Source of the DNA: Gammaproteobacteria bacterium
GTDB taxonomy: Bacteria > Pseudomonadota > Gammaproteobacteria > Pseudomonadales > Azotimanducaceae
Assembly: GCA_002719135.1 (NCBI GenBank)
Contig: PBGU01000013.1
Location: 1 to 10,428, forward strand
Length of the DNA stretch: 10,428 bases
Direction: 5' to 3'
The translations under genes were made by a program, and so were the position numbers. The notes under the pieces are model-generated. The model searched no databases and was not told where the DNA came from. It was given only the letters and a program-made list of their open reading frames with translations. Position 1 is the stretch's first letter; the number at the start of each line of letters is the position of its first letter. Positions 1 through 7,483 of the stretch are shown here, one piece after another.

Positions 1-200
1 TGCTGCGTCGGCGACCAGCCGGGCCCGCCAAACTCGACCGGCCACTTGGGCACGTCCCAGCCGCCTTTTGCGGCCGCTTTCTTAAAATAATCCATTCGCC
101 ATTGCGAGTAATCGGCGCCGGGTTTGGCCGTGTTTTCCTTAAGAAAGTCGCGGACTTCTTGTCGGAACTCGAAATCTTCAGGGCTTAGGTCTATTTCCAT
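1..200 (-). CDS. Acyl-CoA dehydrogenase, N-terminal part (cut by window edge)
   Basis: Sixty-six codons are visible from an ATG at 200-198; the gene leaves the window at base 1. The protein begins MEIDLSPEDFEFRQEVRDFL and later reads WDVPKWPVEFGGPGWSPTQQ. This matches the alpha-helical N-terminal domain of acyl-CoA dehydrogenases, in which a start of the type 'F R x E V R x F L' is followed some 40 residues later by 'W P x E x G G x G W S P'. The family oxidises acyl-CoA thioesters to trans-2-enoyl-CoA with FAD. The catalytic glutamate and FAD-binding regions lie outside the window, so substrate class cannot be judged. A GGAGA Shine-Dalgarno sits 9 nt before the ATG. The broken GFA gene lies 98 nt upstream on the same strand, so the two could once have shared a transcript. 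Confidence 0.88.
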   Translation of the reverse strand, partial: MEIDLSPEDFEFRQEVRDFLKENTAKPGADYSQWRMDYFKKAAAKGGWDVPKWPVEFGGPGWSPTQ

Positions 201-219
201 CCGGTAGGTCTCCGAAGCG

Positions 220-240
220 CTAAGTCAAAAATGAGCTTAG
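220..240. other. Small inverted repeat in the acyl-CoA dehydrogenase leader
   Basis: Bases 220-227 (CTAAGTCA) pair with 232-240 (TGAGCTTAG) around an AAAA loop, giving 8 base pairs with one bulged base. On the minus strand the hairpin would lie about 20-40 nt before the acyl-CoA dehydrogenase start, just upstream of its Shine-Dalgarno. No T-run follows on either strand, so it is not a classical terminator. It may be an operator or chance; the stem is AT-rich and weak. Confidence 0.25.
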
Positions 241-298
241 AGAAATAATGGCTCGCGTACTAGGCCTTGGATAGGCATCAAGGGTCTGTTGTAGCGAC

Positions 299-739
299 TT
301 ACTCGGTATGCATCAACGCTCGCAGGTGGGTCAGCATGTCGGGTGGAAACGCGTCGTGCTGGTCACGATCCTCGGGGATTTCGTCCCATGGAGCTTTTGA
401 TTCGACGTTAATGTGGACCCCAATGTCCGTAGGGGGCTCTTGGTCGAGCGTGTTGATGGCGATGTTGATCAACCCGGGCATCGGTAGGCGGATATACAAG
501 CGGCCGCCGCACGTACCGCAAAAGCAACGAGCACCGTCGGGATTCTCGGGAAAATTGAATTCGCGAACGCTCGCTTCGCCCGATGTGATTGAAAATTGCG
601 ATGCCGCGAGAAAGCCGGCGCTTTAAAACGCGGCTCCCGAGGCGCGCCGACAATTGCGACAGTGACAGTGAACGATCTAATCGATAGCGCCTTCGATTTG
701 ATACGTTACGGCACCGCAATAGCACTTTCCTGTGGTCAT
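299..739 (-). pseudogene. GFA/CENP-V-domain protein gene broken by two in-frame stops
   Basis: Read from the ATG at 739-737, one continuous frame of 147 codons gives a good GFA-type (glutathione-dependent formaldehyde-activating, CENP-V/GFA) protein, but codon 21 is TAG (679-677) and codon 39 is TAA (625-623). Zinc-binding segments are all present in the right order: GKCYCGAVTYQIEG near residue 5, HCHCRNCRRASGAAF around residues 24-38, and CFCGTCGGRLY around residues 74-84. The C-terminus, ending DMLTHLRALMHTE, is normal for the family. A GGAG Shine-Dalgarno lies 8 nt before the ATG. With both stops respected, only 20 residues would be made from this start. Neighbouring genes use TAG and TAA as ordinary terminators, so a changed genetic code is unlikely. 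Recent inactivation by point mutation is the simplest reading; sequence error or readthrough are alternatives. Members of this family bind zinc and often have unknown substrates. Confidence 0.82.
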
Positions 740-822
740 GGCACTTGCTCCGTCGCGTCAGATCTTGGAGAGTAAAGTAACAAGCCGAGCGCACTGTTAA
801 CCCCAACAAAGGGAGTCCCCCT

Positions 823-1662
823 ATGATTCTAGTGCAGATCTCTGACACCCACGTGGATGCGTCGAATTCACTCGTCTACGGGCGCTTTAACACGAATACC
901 GCGTTAGAGAAGGCCGTGGCCGTGATCAACGCGATGGATCCATTACCGGATCTTGTCCTCCATACGGGCGACATTGCCTCGCGCGGTAACGTGGAGCGCT
1001 ACGAACGTTTTCGGGAAATCGTCGAACCGTTGCTGGTACCCATCGCACTTATTCCCGGGAACCACGATGAACGAGGTGCGCTCAGGCAAGTTTTTTCTGG
1101 ATCAACGATGCTGCCGACGGATGGCGAATTCTTGCAGTACGTGATCGATGACTTCCCCGTGCGTTTGATTTGTTGCGATTCCGTGATCGAGGACGAGACG
1201 CCGGGAGAGCTGTGCCCGGTCCGACTCAACTGGTTGAGCGACCGTCTGGATGATGCTGGTGATCAACCGACCATCGTGGCTCTGCATCACCCACCGTTTT
1301 ACAGTGGCATGACGGGTACCACGGCGAAAGGACTACTGCGTGGAGGGGTACAGTTCGACGAACTCCTTAAACAACACACGCAAGTGGTTCGTGTACTTGC
1401 GGGCCATATCCACCGTCCGATCACGACCAGTTTTGGTGGCACGATTGCCTCCTCTGGGCCTACCACCTGTTATCCGTTTGGACTCGACATGGGGGCCGAC
1501 AGGGTACTCAACATCGTTCACGAACCCCCGGCGATCGCGATTCATCTTTGGCTCGAAGATGCGTCTCCTACGGGTCCGGGATTGGTGTCGCATGTTCTAC
1601 CGATAGGAGATTGGGAAGCGCCGATACCCTTATTGCGAGAAGGAAAACGGGTCGCTTCATAG
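823..1662 (+). CDS. Metallophosphoesterase, CpdA/Icc-like 3',5'-cyclic nucleotide phosphodiesterase
   Basis: This 279-residue protein is the size of class III cyclic nucleotide phosphodiesterases and carries the calcineurin-like metal-binding motifs in order: SDTH (D8, H10), HTGD (D50), PGNHDER (N80, H81), ALHHPP (H155/H156) and AGHIH (H195, H197). These residues hold two metal ions that activate water to cleave phosphodiester bonds. The start MILVQISDTH is typical of CpdA homologues, which hydrolyse cAMP in the cytoplasm; 'N H D E R' after the third motif also fits this branch. The substrate here is not proven, because related enzymes use other phosphodiesters. There is no signal peptide or membrane segment. 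The ATG at 823 is preceded by GGGAG (811-815) with 7 nt spacing. The transporter gene follows 79 nt downstream on the same strand, and the broken GFA gene starts divergently 83 nt upstream. Confidence 0.9.
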   Translation: MILVQISDTHVDASNSLVYGRFNTNTALEKAVAVINAMDPLPDLVLHTGDIASRGNVERYERFREIVEPLLVPIALIPGNHDERGALRQVFSGSTMLPTDGEFLQYVIDDFPVRLICCDSVIEDETPGELCPVRLNWLSDRLDDAGDQPTIVALHHPPFYSGMTGTTAKGLLRGGVQFDELLKQHTQVVRVLAGHIHRPITTSFGGTIASSGPTTCYPFGLDMGADRVLNIVHEPPAIAIHLWLEDASPTGPGLVSHVLPIGDWEAPIPLLREGKRVAS

Positions 1663-1741
1663 TTATTTGTAGCCGAATTGACGTAGCTCGCTTCCCGGTG
1701 GTCGCCGCTTTTATGAGGGTCGTTCAGATAAAAAACCGTCT

Positions 1742-2896
1742 ATGCCCATAAGACGTCCTTCAAAAACCGTTGTTTTCATCGGCGTTGCGACGGCGTTTTC
1801 GTTGCTGGGGGACCAAGTTCTCTATTCGGTCTTGCCCGTCTACTTTGAAGAACTGGGTCTGGCACCGATCGAAGTCGGTCTCATTCTCTCGATCAATCGT
1901 TGGATTCGGCTCATAACCAACGACTTTGCGCACCGCATGTCCGGGCGATTTCGATCCGATCTCTTGTTCACTTGCGCGCTCTTGTTGGGCTCTCTCACAA
2001 CCGCCATGTACGTCTTTACCTCCCTATTCACGGTACTTTTGGCGGCCCGATTAATCTGGGGTTTGGCTTGGTCCTTCATTCGTCACATTGGCGTGCTCGA
2101 AGTGATGCGGGACGTGCCAGCTGAGGTCTCGGGAAGGACTATGGGCGTGTACAACGGAATTTCGCGGCTAGGTTCCGTGACTGGGCTGTTTGGAGGTGCG
2201 TTTTTGGTCGACCTGGTGGGTTTTTCGACGGCATTGCCCGCTATCGCATGCGCATCCTTGCTTGCGATCCCTATCGCGATGCGCGCAAAGCTTCCAGATC
2301 GTCCCTTGCTCGTTAGCGAATCGTCGGCAACGTTCGTGACGAGTGCGGATGTCCGTATATACGCTGTTATCGGATTTATCCTGGGTGCCGTTGGCCCGGG
2401 TCTTGTGATGGCCACCTTGGGTGCTGTTCTCGCGGATCGTTTGGGGACCACGGCCTCAGTGATATCGGCGGCGACTCTAACCGGCGCGGTTCTTGCTGCG
2501 CGCTATGTACTCGATTCCCTGGCTGCGCCGTGGTTGGGAGGCCTATCGGATCGATTCGGCGTTAGAGCGACCGTCGTCGGGTTTACCTTATTCGGCGGCA
2601 TGGCGTTGCTGCTGGCTGCGAGTGCTTACAGCGTCTACCTGGTAGCTGTATCAACCGTCCTGTTTTTTGCGTCCGGTACTGCCTTGCAGGCAGGGGTCAC
2701 GGGTGCCGTAAGCCAGCGGGGCTCGAGGCCTTTTCGTGATTTCATCACGTGCATGGACTTTGGGGCTGCTGCTGGTCCGTTGCTTGGATGGTGGTTACTG
2801 GGCGCGTTCGGTTTTGATGCTGCGGGAATCGCATTGGGTGGTGGTATGTACTTGGCGCTCGCTATTCTAGTCGTCAGCGCGCGTTCGAGGTTGTAG
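1742..2896 (+). CDS. Major facilitator superfamily (MFS) transporter
   Basis: The 384-residue protein is strongly hydrophobic along its length, with roughly 11-12 membrane segments expected in the inner membrane. Short loops carry MFS signatures. The loop near residues 53-70 (NRWIRLITNDFAHRMSGRF) sits where motif A lies after helix 2, although its usual glycine/aspartate pattern is only partly kept. The equivalent loop in the second half, GGLSDRFG at 266-273, is a clear motif A copy. Helix 4 has the arginine-containing stretch AARLIWGLAWSFIRH (101-115). The two halves are joined by a charged loop around residues 180-205. The substrate cannot be read; most small MFS proteins of this kind are proton-coupled exporters or importers of small molecules. 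The start has no strong Shine-Dalgarno. The frame is open further upstream without a better ATG, so the first residues are moderately certain. It follows the phosphodiesterase by 79 nt and may share its transcript. Confidence 0.9.
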   Translation: MPIRRPSKTVVFIGVATAFSLLGDQVLYSVLPVYFEELGLAPIEVGLILSINRWIRLITNDFAHRMSGRFRSDLLFTCALLLGSLTTAMYVFTSLFTVLLAARLIWGLAWSFIRHIGVLEVMRDVPAEVSGRTMGVYNGISRLGSVTGLFGGAFLVDLVGFSTALPAIACASLLAIPIAMRAKLPDRPLLVSESSATFVTSADVRIYAVIGFILGAVGPGLVMATLGAVLADRLGTTASVISAATLTGAVLAARYVLDSLAAPWLGGLSDRFGVRATVVGFTLFGGMALLLAASAYSVYLVAVSTVLFFASGTALQAGVTGAVSQRGSRPFRDFITCMDFGAAAGPLLGWWLLGAFGFDAAGIALGGGMYLALAILVVSARSRL

Positions 2897-3025
2897 TTAT
2901 AGGGCATGCTTGAACGGAGTCGGTGCGCGGCGCATTAATCGGCGTTGCCGGTCTAATTCGAGCTTCGCGAGGTCATCTACACGTTTCAGCATGCTATGTT
3001 GGGCCATGTAGTGGTACGGGTAGAA

Positions 3026-3739
3026 ATGGGCATGCAGCTTGATGACAAAGTCGCCGTGGTGACCGGTGCGGGGCGGGGGATAGGTAAGGCAATCGCGGTC
3101 GCCTTCGCGGCAGCCGGCGCGAAAGTGGTCTGTGCAGCGCGCAGCAAAGAAGAAATCGATGCCGTGGCGCAAGAGATAGACGGTCTTGCAGTTCCATGTG
3201 ACATAGCAGATGAGCAACAGATACGCGACTTGATCGATACCACGGTCGGTGAGCTCGGTCGGATCGATATTCTCGTCAACAATGCCGGTGCTGTTGCGCG
3301 ATTGCCGGTACACGAGTTACCCACGGCGGATTGGGACTACGTGCTGAACGTCAATTTGCGCGGCGTGTTTCTCTGCTCAAAATACGCGTTACCCACCATG
3401 CTCGAACAGGGCAGTGGTTGCATCATCAATATATCTTCAGGCGCGGGCGTTGTGGGTCCGCCCAATCGATCGGCGTACGCGGCCTCGAAGCATGGCGTCA
3501 TGGGATTTACCAAGACGCTCGTTGCTGAATACCTGATGCAAGGGATCCGGTCGCACGTCATTTTGCCAGATGCGACGGTATCGCAGATGCGAAGCGAAGG
3601 ATTTCCAACCGAAGATCCCGATTCTCTAATTCAAGCGGAAGACATAGCCGACGCGGCGGTATTCCTGGCCACCCAGCCCGCGACGGCCCACACACTCGAG
3701 CTGCGCGTTAGCCAGGGTCTTCGCACCCGGACGCGCTGA
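3026..3739 (+). CDS. Short-chain dehydrogenase/reductase (FabG-like SDR)
   Basis: This is a classical Rossmann-fold oxidoreductase of 237 residues. It shows the cofactor glycine motif TGAGRGIG (13-20), NNAG (85-88), N110, S138 in INISSGAG, and Y151/K155 in SAYAASK, so the full Asn-Ser-Tyr-Lys tetrad is present. An arginine ends the second beta strand (CAARSKEE, R39), which usually favours NADP(H). The PG motif that normally follows the catalytic region is PD here (ILPDATVSQM, P181-D182), a mild oddity. The reaction is oxidation of a hydroxyl or reduction of a carbonyl; the substrate is unknown. ATG codons at 2996, 3026 and 3032 are in frame. I prefer 3026, which has GGG with 5 nt spacing; 3032 would give the equally usual start MQLDDKVAVVTG. 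It lies 129 nt after the transporter and converges on the oxygenase gene at 3799-4866. Confidence 0.92.
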   Translation: MGMQLDDKVAVVTGAGRGIGKAIAVAFAAAGAKVVCAARSKEEIDAVAQEIDGLAVPCDIADEQQIRDLIDTTVGELGRIDILVNNAGAVARLPVHELPTADWDYVLNVNLRGVFLCSKYALPTMLEQGSGCIINISSGAGVVGPPNRSAYAASKHGVMGFTKTLVAEYLMQGIRSHVILPDATVSQMRSEGFPTEDPDSLIQAEDIADAAVFLATQPATAHTLELRVSQGLRTRTR

Positions 3740-3757
3740 CCCTGAAGATCTTCCACG

Positions 3758-3773
3758 ACCCGTGCACACGGGT
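3758..3773. terminator. Inverted repeat between convergent genes, possible two-way terminator
   Basis: ACCCGTG at 3758-3764 is repeated as its exact reverse complement at 3767-3773 around CA. In practice this is a 6-bp GC-rich stem with a 4-nt loop. It lies in the 59-base space between the stop codons of two converging genes, where a shared terminator is expected. Only short T-poor sequence follows on either side, so intrinsic termination would be weak. Confidence 0.4.
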
Positions 3774-3798
3774 TCTTGGTTGCGCCCTATCTAAGCAA

Positions 3799-4866
3799 TT
3801 AACGTCGGTTGGAGGCGTATCCCAGCGATTCACCCCATGTCGACGTAATCAAACCGGTTGCAGCCATGGCGCGCATTTCCTGATTCAGTAATCGATTCTG
3901 TTTAGAACGTTCGTCTTCACTACGAAACGGGCCCGGAACGACAGCCTGCATAGGTCGGGTTGTATTGAATTCCAAGCTGTTGGTTTGTAGTGCTCTCAGT
4001 ACGGCGAGCTCGACCAGCGAATAGGGGTCACCAACCGCACGATCGAATTGCATCGGGTCGTTCAATACCAACGCGGCATTGGCAATGAAACGTGGACGAT
4101 CAGAAGTGTTCTCACTTACCCGATGAAGGACGTATGGGTGCAATAGCACCATGTCCCCGGCTTCGCCCGTTAGCTCCTCGAAGCGAGAACATTGTTCGAT
4201 GAGATTTGGAATAACGTAACCGCTTCCCTGCACGCTATCTGCGTGTAAACCCTCGGGATGCTTTGCTAAAAGGCGTGCAACAGGGCCAATGGAATCGGTC
4301 GCAATAAACGTACCACCGCTTTGCGGAAGAATGTTGCTGTATATGGGAACCGTAAGAAGACCCTGTTCGGGCGAGTTCAGGAAATGGCGAAAGTGCCAAC
4401 CGTCTTTATGCCAGCCAGGCTGTCGGGGTTTCGGAGGATGCCAGCCGGTACCAGTACCGAGATTGGCTATGGCCCCATCGCTCCACGCGAGATTGACGCC
4501 ATTTTTTGGTAGACGCACGCGACCACCAACGGCATCAGCCTGAGCCTGGAACGCGCGAGGTGCTTGGGTTTCAAGTTGAAAATGAGCGTCACTTCCGGTG
4601 GTACGAACATAGCCATGCATACCGTGTGGGCCGACAAAAGATCTATCCCAGCTGGTGGGATCGTCTTTAGTTATTTGGTGACGTGTCTTGAGATCTAACC
4701 ACGCCTGCTTGCGAACACTTTCTGCAATATCGGTCGAAAACGCGGCCTTAACGACGACGTAACCTTTATCAACGAAATGCTCCGCCTCGCTCCGGGAAAG
4801 CTCGTGGAATTTGGAGATCGACTCTTCAAATGTCGCGTCGAACGCGGATTGATCAAATGCCGTGAT
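3799..4866 (-). CDS. PhyH-family Fe(II)/2-oxoglutarate oxygenase 1, apparent ATC start
   Basis: This phytanoyl-CoA-dioxygenase-like protein is about 355 residues long. Counting from the ATC at 4866-4864, the iron ligands are H153 and D155 in GWHKDGW and H248 in LLHPYVLHRVSEN. R259 lies 11 residues after the last histidine, the usual place for 2-oxoglutarate binding. The N-terminal part has the family opening LSRSEAEHFVDKGYVVVKAAF (22-43). The first ATG in frame is at 4620, but starting there would lose about 80 residues that are clearly family-like. Between the upstream stop TAA (4884-4882) and 4620 there is no ATG, GTG or TTG in frame. ATC stands 7 nt after AAGGGAA (4880-4874), an ideal Shine-Dalgarno, so I take it as the start; ACG next to it is the alternative. 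A sequencing error or start-codon mutation is possible. Family members hydroxylate unactivated carbons of very varied substrates. The gene is divergent from oxygenase 2. Confidence 0.85.
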   Translation of the reverse strand: MTAFDQSAFDATFEESISKFHELSRSEAEHFVDKGYVVVKAAFSTDIAESVRKQAWLDLKTRHQITKDDPTSWDRSFVGPHGMHGYVRTTGSDAHFQLETQAPRAFQAQADAVGGRVRLPKNGVNLAWSDGAIANLGTGTGWHPPKPRQPGWHKDGWHFRHFLNSPEQGLLTVPIYSNILPQSGGTFIATDSIGPVARLLAKHPEGLHADSVQGSGYVIPNLIEQCSRFEELTGEAGDMVLLHPYVLHRVSENTSDRPRFIANAALVLNDPMQFDRAVGDPYSLVELAVLRALQTNSLEFNTTRPMQAVVPGPFRSEDERSKQNRLLNQEMRAMAATGLITSTWGESLGYASNRR

Positions 4867-4873
4867 GGTGCCG

Positions 4874-4880
4874 TTCCCTT
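4874..4880 (-). promoter_or_regulatory. Ribosome binding site deciding the non-AUG start of oxygenase 1
   Basis: AAGGGAA on the minus strand lies 7 nt before the ATC codon at 4866-4864. It is the only good Shine-Dalgarno between the in-frame stop at 4884-4882 and the first in-frame ATG at 4620, and it supports translation beginning at the ATC. Confidence 0.55.
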
Positions 4881-4899
4881 GTTATTTGCAAGTGGTGAC

Positions 4900-4928
4900 T
4901 TAACGTTTGTTCTCGGGCGACATATTAT
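4900..4928 (+). promoter_or_regulatory. Candidate sigma-70-type promoter for oxygenase 2
   Basis: TTAACG (4900-4905, 4 of 6 to the -35 consensus) is separated by exactly 17 bases from TATTAT (4923-4928, 5 of 6 to the -10 consensus). It lies in the 96-base divergent space between oxygenases 1 and 2, and would start RNA near 4935, about 28 nt before the ATG at 4963. No equally good promoter was seen for the minus-strand gene here. Confidence 0.45.
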
Positions 4929-4962
4929 TTCACGCGAATAGCGAACCAACACACTGGACAAC

Positions 4963-6054
4963 ATGGCACACGCCGACCACTTATCCGACGAAGAAAAAGC
5001 TCTACTCGTTCGCGACGGTTTCGTGATCCTGAGAAACGCTGTGTCCCGAGACGTACGGGAACGGGCCAAACGCGTCATCAACGAAAATCCGCAAATGATC
5101 GTTCATGGCGACAACGATGCGATCAACGGTCTCTACAACGACTCGATTCTTGCAGCGCTACTCGATGAAGCCATGGGGCCGCACACGCGGCCGATCAATG
5201 CCCAGGTGGCAGTGACGATGCCCCATTATGCGGACGCAGTGGTGCGAACGCCGATCGACGTTAACAACGTCTATGCACCAGGCGCCCACGTCGATGGAGG
5301 TTGGGCGGGACTCTGTCCGGTGGCGCAAAGCGAGATTCTTGCATCGGGGCAGTCCTTACACTCATGGGGCTCTGACGGTGACCCTCAGTCGATGGGTCCT
5401 GCGGGGCACGCACCACTTTGGCAGAACCGTGAACGTACCGTGGCGATCGGTAGCTACACCGCATTGGTTGGCATTTGTCTGAATGATCAGACTCGGCCCG
5501 GCAAGGGTCAGTTTTCGGTTCGACGAGGCGCACACGAAGCGGTAGAAGCGTTTTTTCGTGGGCAGAGGGACGAGGGAGGACCTATTGGTGGTGGTGGCCC
5601 GCGCTGGCCCCGTCTGATCCCAGCCGATGATGATCGTGCAGTGGCCGGAACGATGCCCCGAGCCATGGTCGACACGTATCCAGATACACGTTTTGAGGGC
5701 GAGGATTGGCCATGGCCGGAATTGACCCCGACGCTCATGGCTGAAGGCGATGCCGTTCTCGCGCTTCACGCCTTACCACACACAGCGACGCCAAATCTCA
5801 GTGACGACCCACGAATGAATGTATTTTTTCGGATCCGACGTTTGCGTCCCGAAAATCCTTACGAAGGCGATCCGCGCATCGGTTGGGGAGTGTCAGATCA
5901 CCCGGACCGGGCATTGAACGGAGATTTCCTCGAATATCCGGCTAATTACGACCCGTATCAGACCTCGGTCGACAAGATGTGCGACCACTGGAGCGAGTGG
6001 AGCGGCATGCAAGACTTCGTTGCCGAGATAAGGCCGATGTCGGCTACCGAGTAG
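4963..6054 (+). CDS. PhyH-family Fe(II)/2-oxoglutarate oxygenase 2 with long central insertion
   Basis: The 363-residue protein opens with the PhyH N-terminal pattern LSDEEKALLVRDGFVILRNA (7-26). The iron ligands are H109 and D111 in GAHVDGGW, and H273 in HALPHTATPNLS; R284 lies 11 residues later (DDPR), as expected for 2-oxoglutarate binding. About 160 residues separate the HxD motif from the last histidine, against about 87 in human phytanoyl-CoA hydroxylase. Extra sequence therefore sits in the core: an insertion rich in Gly, Ser and Gln after HxD (115-160), and a Gly/Pro/Arg-rich segment near 203-220. The segment WPWPEL (249-254) precedes the last strand. These could form a lid or a substrate pocket specific to this subgroup. 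The ATG at 4963 has only a weak GGAC upstream. The gene converges on the LysE-type exporter, with 18 bases between stop codons. Substrate unknown. Confidence 0.85.
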   Translation: MAHADHLSDEEKALLVRDGFVILRNAVSRDVRERAKRVINENPQMIVHGDNDAINGLYNDSILAALLDEAMGPHTRPINAQVAVTMPHYADAVVRTPIDVNNVYAPGAHVDGGWAGLCPVAQSEILASGQSLHSWGSDGDPQSMGPAGHAPLWQNRERTVAIGSYTALVGICLNDQTRPGKGQFSVRRGAHEAVEAFFRGQRDEGGPIGGGGPRWPRLIPADDDRAVAGTMPRAMVDTYPDTRFEGEDWPWPELTPTLMAEGDAVLALHALPHTATPNLSDDPRMNVFFRIRRLRPENPYEGDPRIGWGVSDHPDRALNGDFLEYPANYDPYQTSVDKMCDHWSEWSGMQDFVAEIRPMSATE

Positions 6055-6072
6055 AGTTGATGAAAAAGTTGG

Positions 6073-6708
6073 TTAGAGGACGAATAGGTCGCGAATCGGC
6101 TCGACTAGAAACCAACCGCCGATCAACATCAAAACGACCCCCATGGCGTTGATGACACGACCCAGAAAATTTCGAGTAAAGCGGCCCGAATATCGTCTGA
6201 TGAGCAACAACAGCAGCGAAAACCAGCCGACGATTCCACCAATCACTCCGATTGCGAAAGGTATAGACGCCCCCGCTCCTTCGCTCATAAATCCCGTACC
6301 GTAGAGCGCTGCCGTCGCGGCAGACCACGTAACCAACAACGTAGGGTTAAAAATCGAGATGGCAAATCCCAACGCCAAGGCCCGAGCGTGGCGGGGTTTG
6401 GATGTTTTCTCTAGGCCCGCTGACAATTCGCGTCTAGTCAGCACGATACCCACACCAATTAACAAGGTACCGATCACCGCATGAGAAGCCAACACGATGG
6501 AAGGGTAGCGCCCAAGCAGCGTGCCCACGCCCCAAAACGCTGCGTAGGCGTATATAGATTCAGCCAATGCCGCACCCAGCGACAAGAAGATTCCGGTTCG
6601 AAATCGACCTTCCAAGCCATAAGCAAACACCAACACCGCGATGGGACCAGCCAACGGAACAGAGCCGAAAAAACCAAGAGTAAAACCAATCAAAAGTACG
6701 ACAACCAC
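6073..6708 (-). CDS. LysE/RhtB-family amino-acid-type exporter
   Basis: The 211-residue protein has about six hydrophobic segments and the two signatures of the LysE family: GSVPLAGPIAVLVF near residues 15-28, corresponding to the conserved P-x-x-GP in the first helix, and FAISIFNPTLLVTW at 115-128, the conserved NP. A charged loop (91-108) separates the halves. Family members sit in the inner membrane and export amino acids or similar small zwitterions by proton exchange; several efflux homoserine, threonine, lysine or cysteine derivatives. The substrate here is unknown. The start is a GTG at 6708 without a good Shine-Dalgarno; an in-frame TAG lies upstream and no ATG lies between. The gene follows oxygenase 3 on the same strand with 55 nt between them, so translation may depend partly on the upstream gene in one transcript. 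Confidence 0.88.
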   Translation of the reverse strand: MVVVLLIGFTLGFFGSVPLAGPIAVLVFAYGLEGRFRTGIFLSLGAALAESIYAYAAFWGVGTLLGRYPSIVLASHAVIGTLLIGVGIVLTRRELSAGLEKTSKPRHARALALGFAISIFNPTLLVTWSAATAALYGTGFMSEGAGASIPFAIGVIGGIVGWFSLLLLLIRRYSGRFTRNFLGRVINAMGVVLMLIGGWFLVEPIRDLFVL

Positions 6709-6763
6709 GAGCGGATTATGTCGTATCTCAGAACGAGGTGAACCTAACTAAACGAGCGGCTCT

Positions 6764-7483
6764 TTATAGAATGGCTTTCACTGCTGGCGGTAGTGAGTCC
6801 CACTCGTTTTCAGGGATACCGAGGTGCTCCCCCTCCCAGGGCCTTAGCCAAGAGCAGTTGTAGAGCAAGTTAAGCGCTCGGCGCGCTTGGTCCGTCGTGT
6901 AATTGGGACCGTGCCCGTGCCAAAGAGCGCCGTTGAATAGCACTATGGATCCAGGCTCCATGATGACCGTAACGTGCTCGGCGGTAGTTGATACTTGGCC
7001 GCTCCAGGTATGACTGCCGGGGACCACCCACGTGCCGCCCGTTTCATCGTTGAACGGATCAAGGGCTAGAAGAGAATTGACGATAAGCGGTGGATGCGGA
7101 TGCGGGATCGGGTAGTTGTCATCGCGATGCAACGCGCGAATGTCTTCGCCTGGTTGAACGTCTTTGATCATGGCGGTGCCGAGCTGGGCGCCTTGTTTCG
7201 GGCTGTAGTACGCTGAGCGCCCGTGAGGGTGCAGGATGCCGTTGACGATTGCCATGACGGTTGTGTTCGCGGCAATGTCGTCGAACTCGCGAGTTTTCGC
7301 GAAGAGACCCTTGCACATTCGCCCGTCTATCCGTGTGCCGTTCAAGCCCTCGGCCGGGATCGTATGGAGCAGTTTTTCCGCATCTTGTTGCGCTTGGAGA
7401 AGGCGAGATGGCGAGATGATTTCTGGGATGATCGTATAACCAACGTCCTCAATTTCTTGGATGGCTTGGTCCGTTGTATTCAT
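6764..7483 (-). CDS. PhyH-family Fe(II)/2-oxoglutarate oxygenase 3, compact form
   Basis: This is the shortest of the four oxygenases at 239 residues. It opens with AIQEIEDVGYTIIPEIIS (7-24), the family N-terminal pattern. The iron ligands are H119 and D121 in ALHRDDNY and most likely H189 in ALWHGHGPN; H191 is the alternative. R201 or R202 in QARRALN is placed for 2-oxoglutarate binding. The segment GGTWVVPGSH (149-158), between the metal motifs, is typical of the family. The frame is open upstream to 7546, but the ATG at 7483 has GAGG with 6 nt spacing and gives a natural N-terminus, so I start there. It is transcribed away from oxygenase 4 across 153 bases and precedes the LysE-type exporter, which suggests that its product, or a related compound, is exported. 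Substrate unknown. Confidence 0.9.
   Translation of the reverse strand: MNTTDQAIQEIEDVGYTIIPEIISPSRLLQAQQDAEKLLHTIPAEGLNGTRIDGRMCKGLFAKTREFDDIAANTTVMAIVNGILHPHGRSAYYSPKQGAQLGTAMIKDVQPGEDIRALHRDDNYPIPHPHPPLIVNSLLALDPFNDETGGTWVVPGSHTWSGQVSTTAEHVTVIMEPGSIVLFNGALWHGHGPNYTTDQARRALNLLYNCSWLRPWEGEHLGIPENEWDSLPPAVKAIL

Noticed and set aside
299..739. An alternative genetic code with reassigned stops to explain the GFA gene
   Set aside because: Other genes in the window end properly at TAG (1662, 2896, 6054), TAA (9701) and TGA (3739, 8530).
408..848. A 146-codon minus-strand ORF across the GFA region
   Set aside because: It is Arg/Ser-rich, runs in another frame over the GFA gene, and extends into the start of the phosphodiesterase; the GFA frame carries the real family motifs.
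1678..1683. TTGACG, 5 of 6 to the -35 consensus, upstream of the transporter gene
   Set aside because: No acceptable -10 element 16-18 bases downstream; the sequence there is GC-rich.
2897..3007. A 36-residue minus-strand ORF, basic and helix-like, ending right beside the transporter stop
   Set aside because: No Shine-Dalgarno, it overlaps the SDR leader region in antisense, and no family was recognised.
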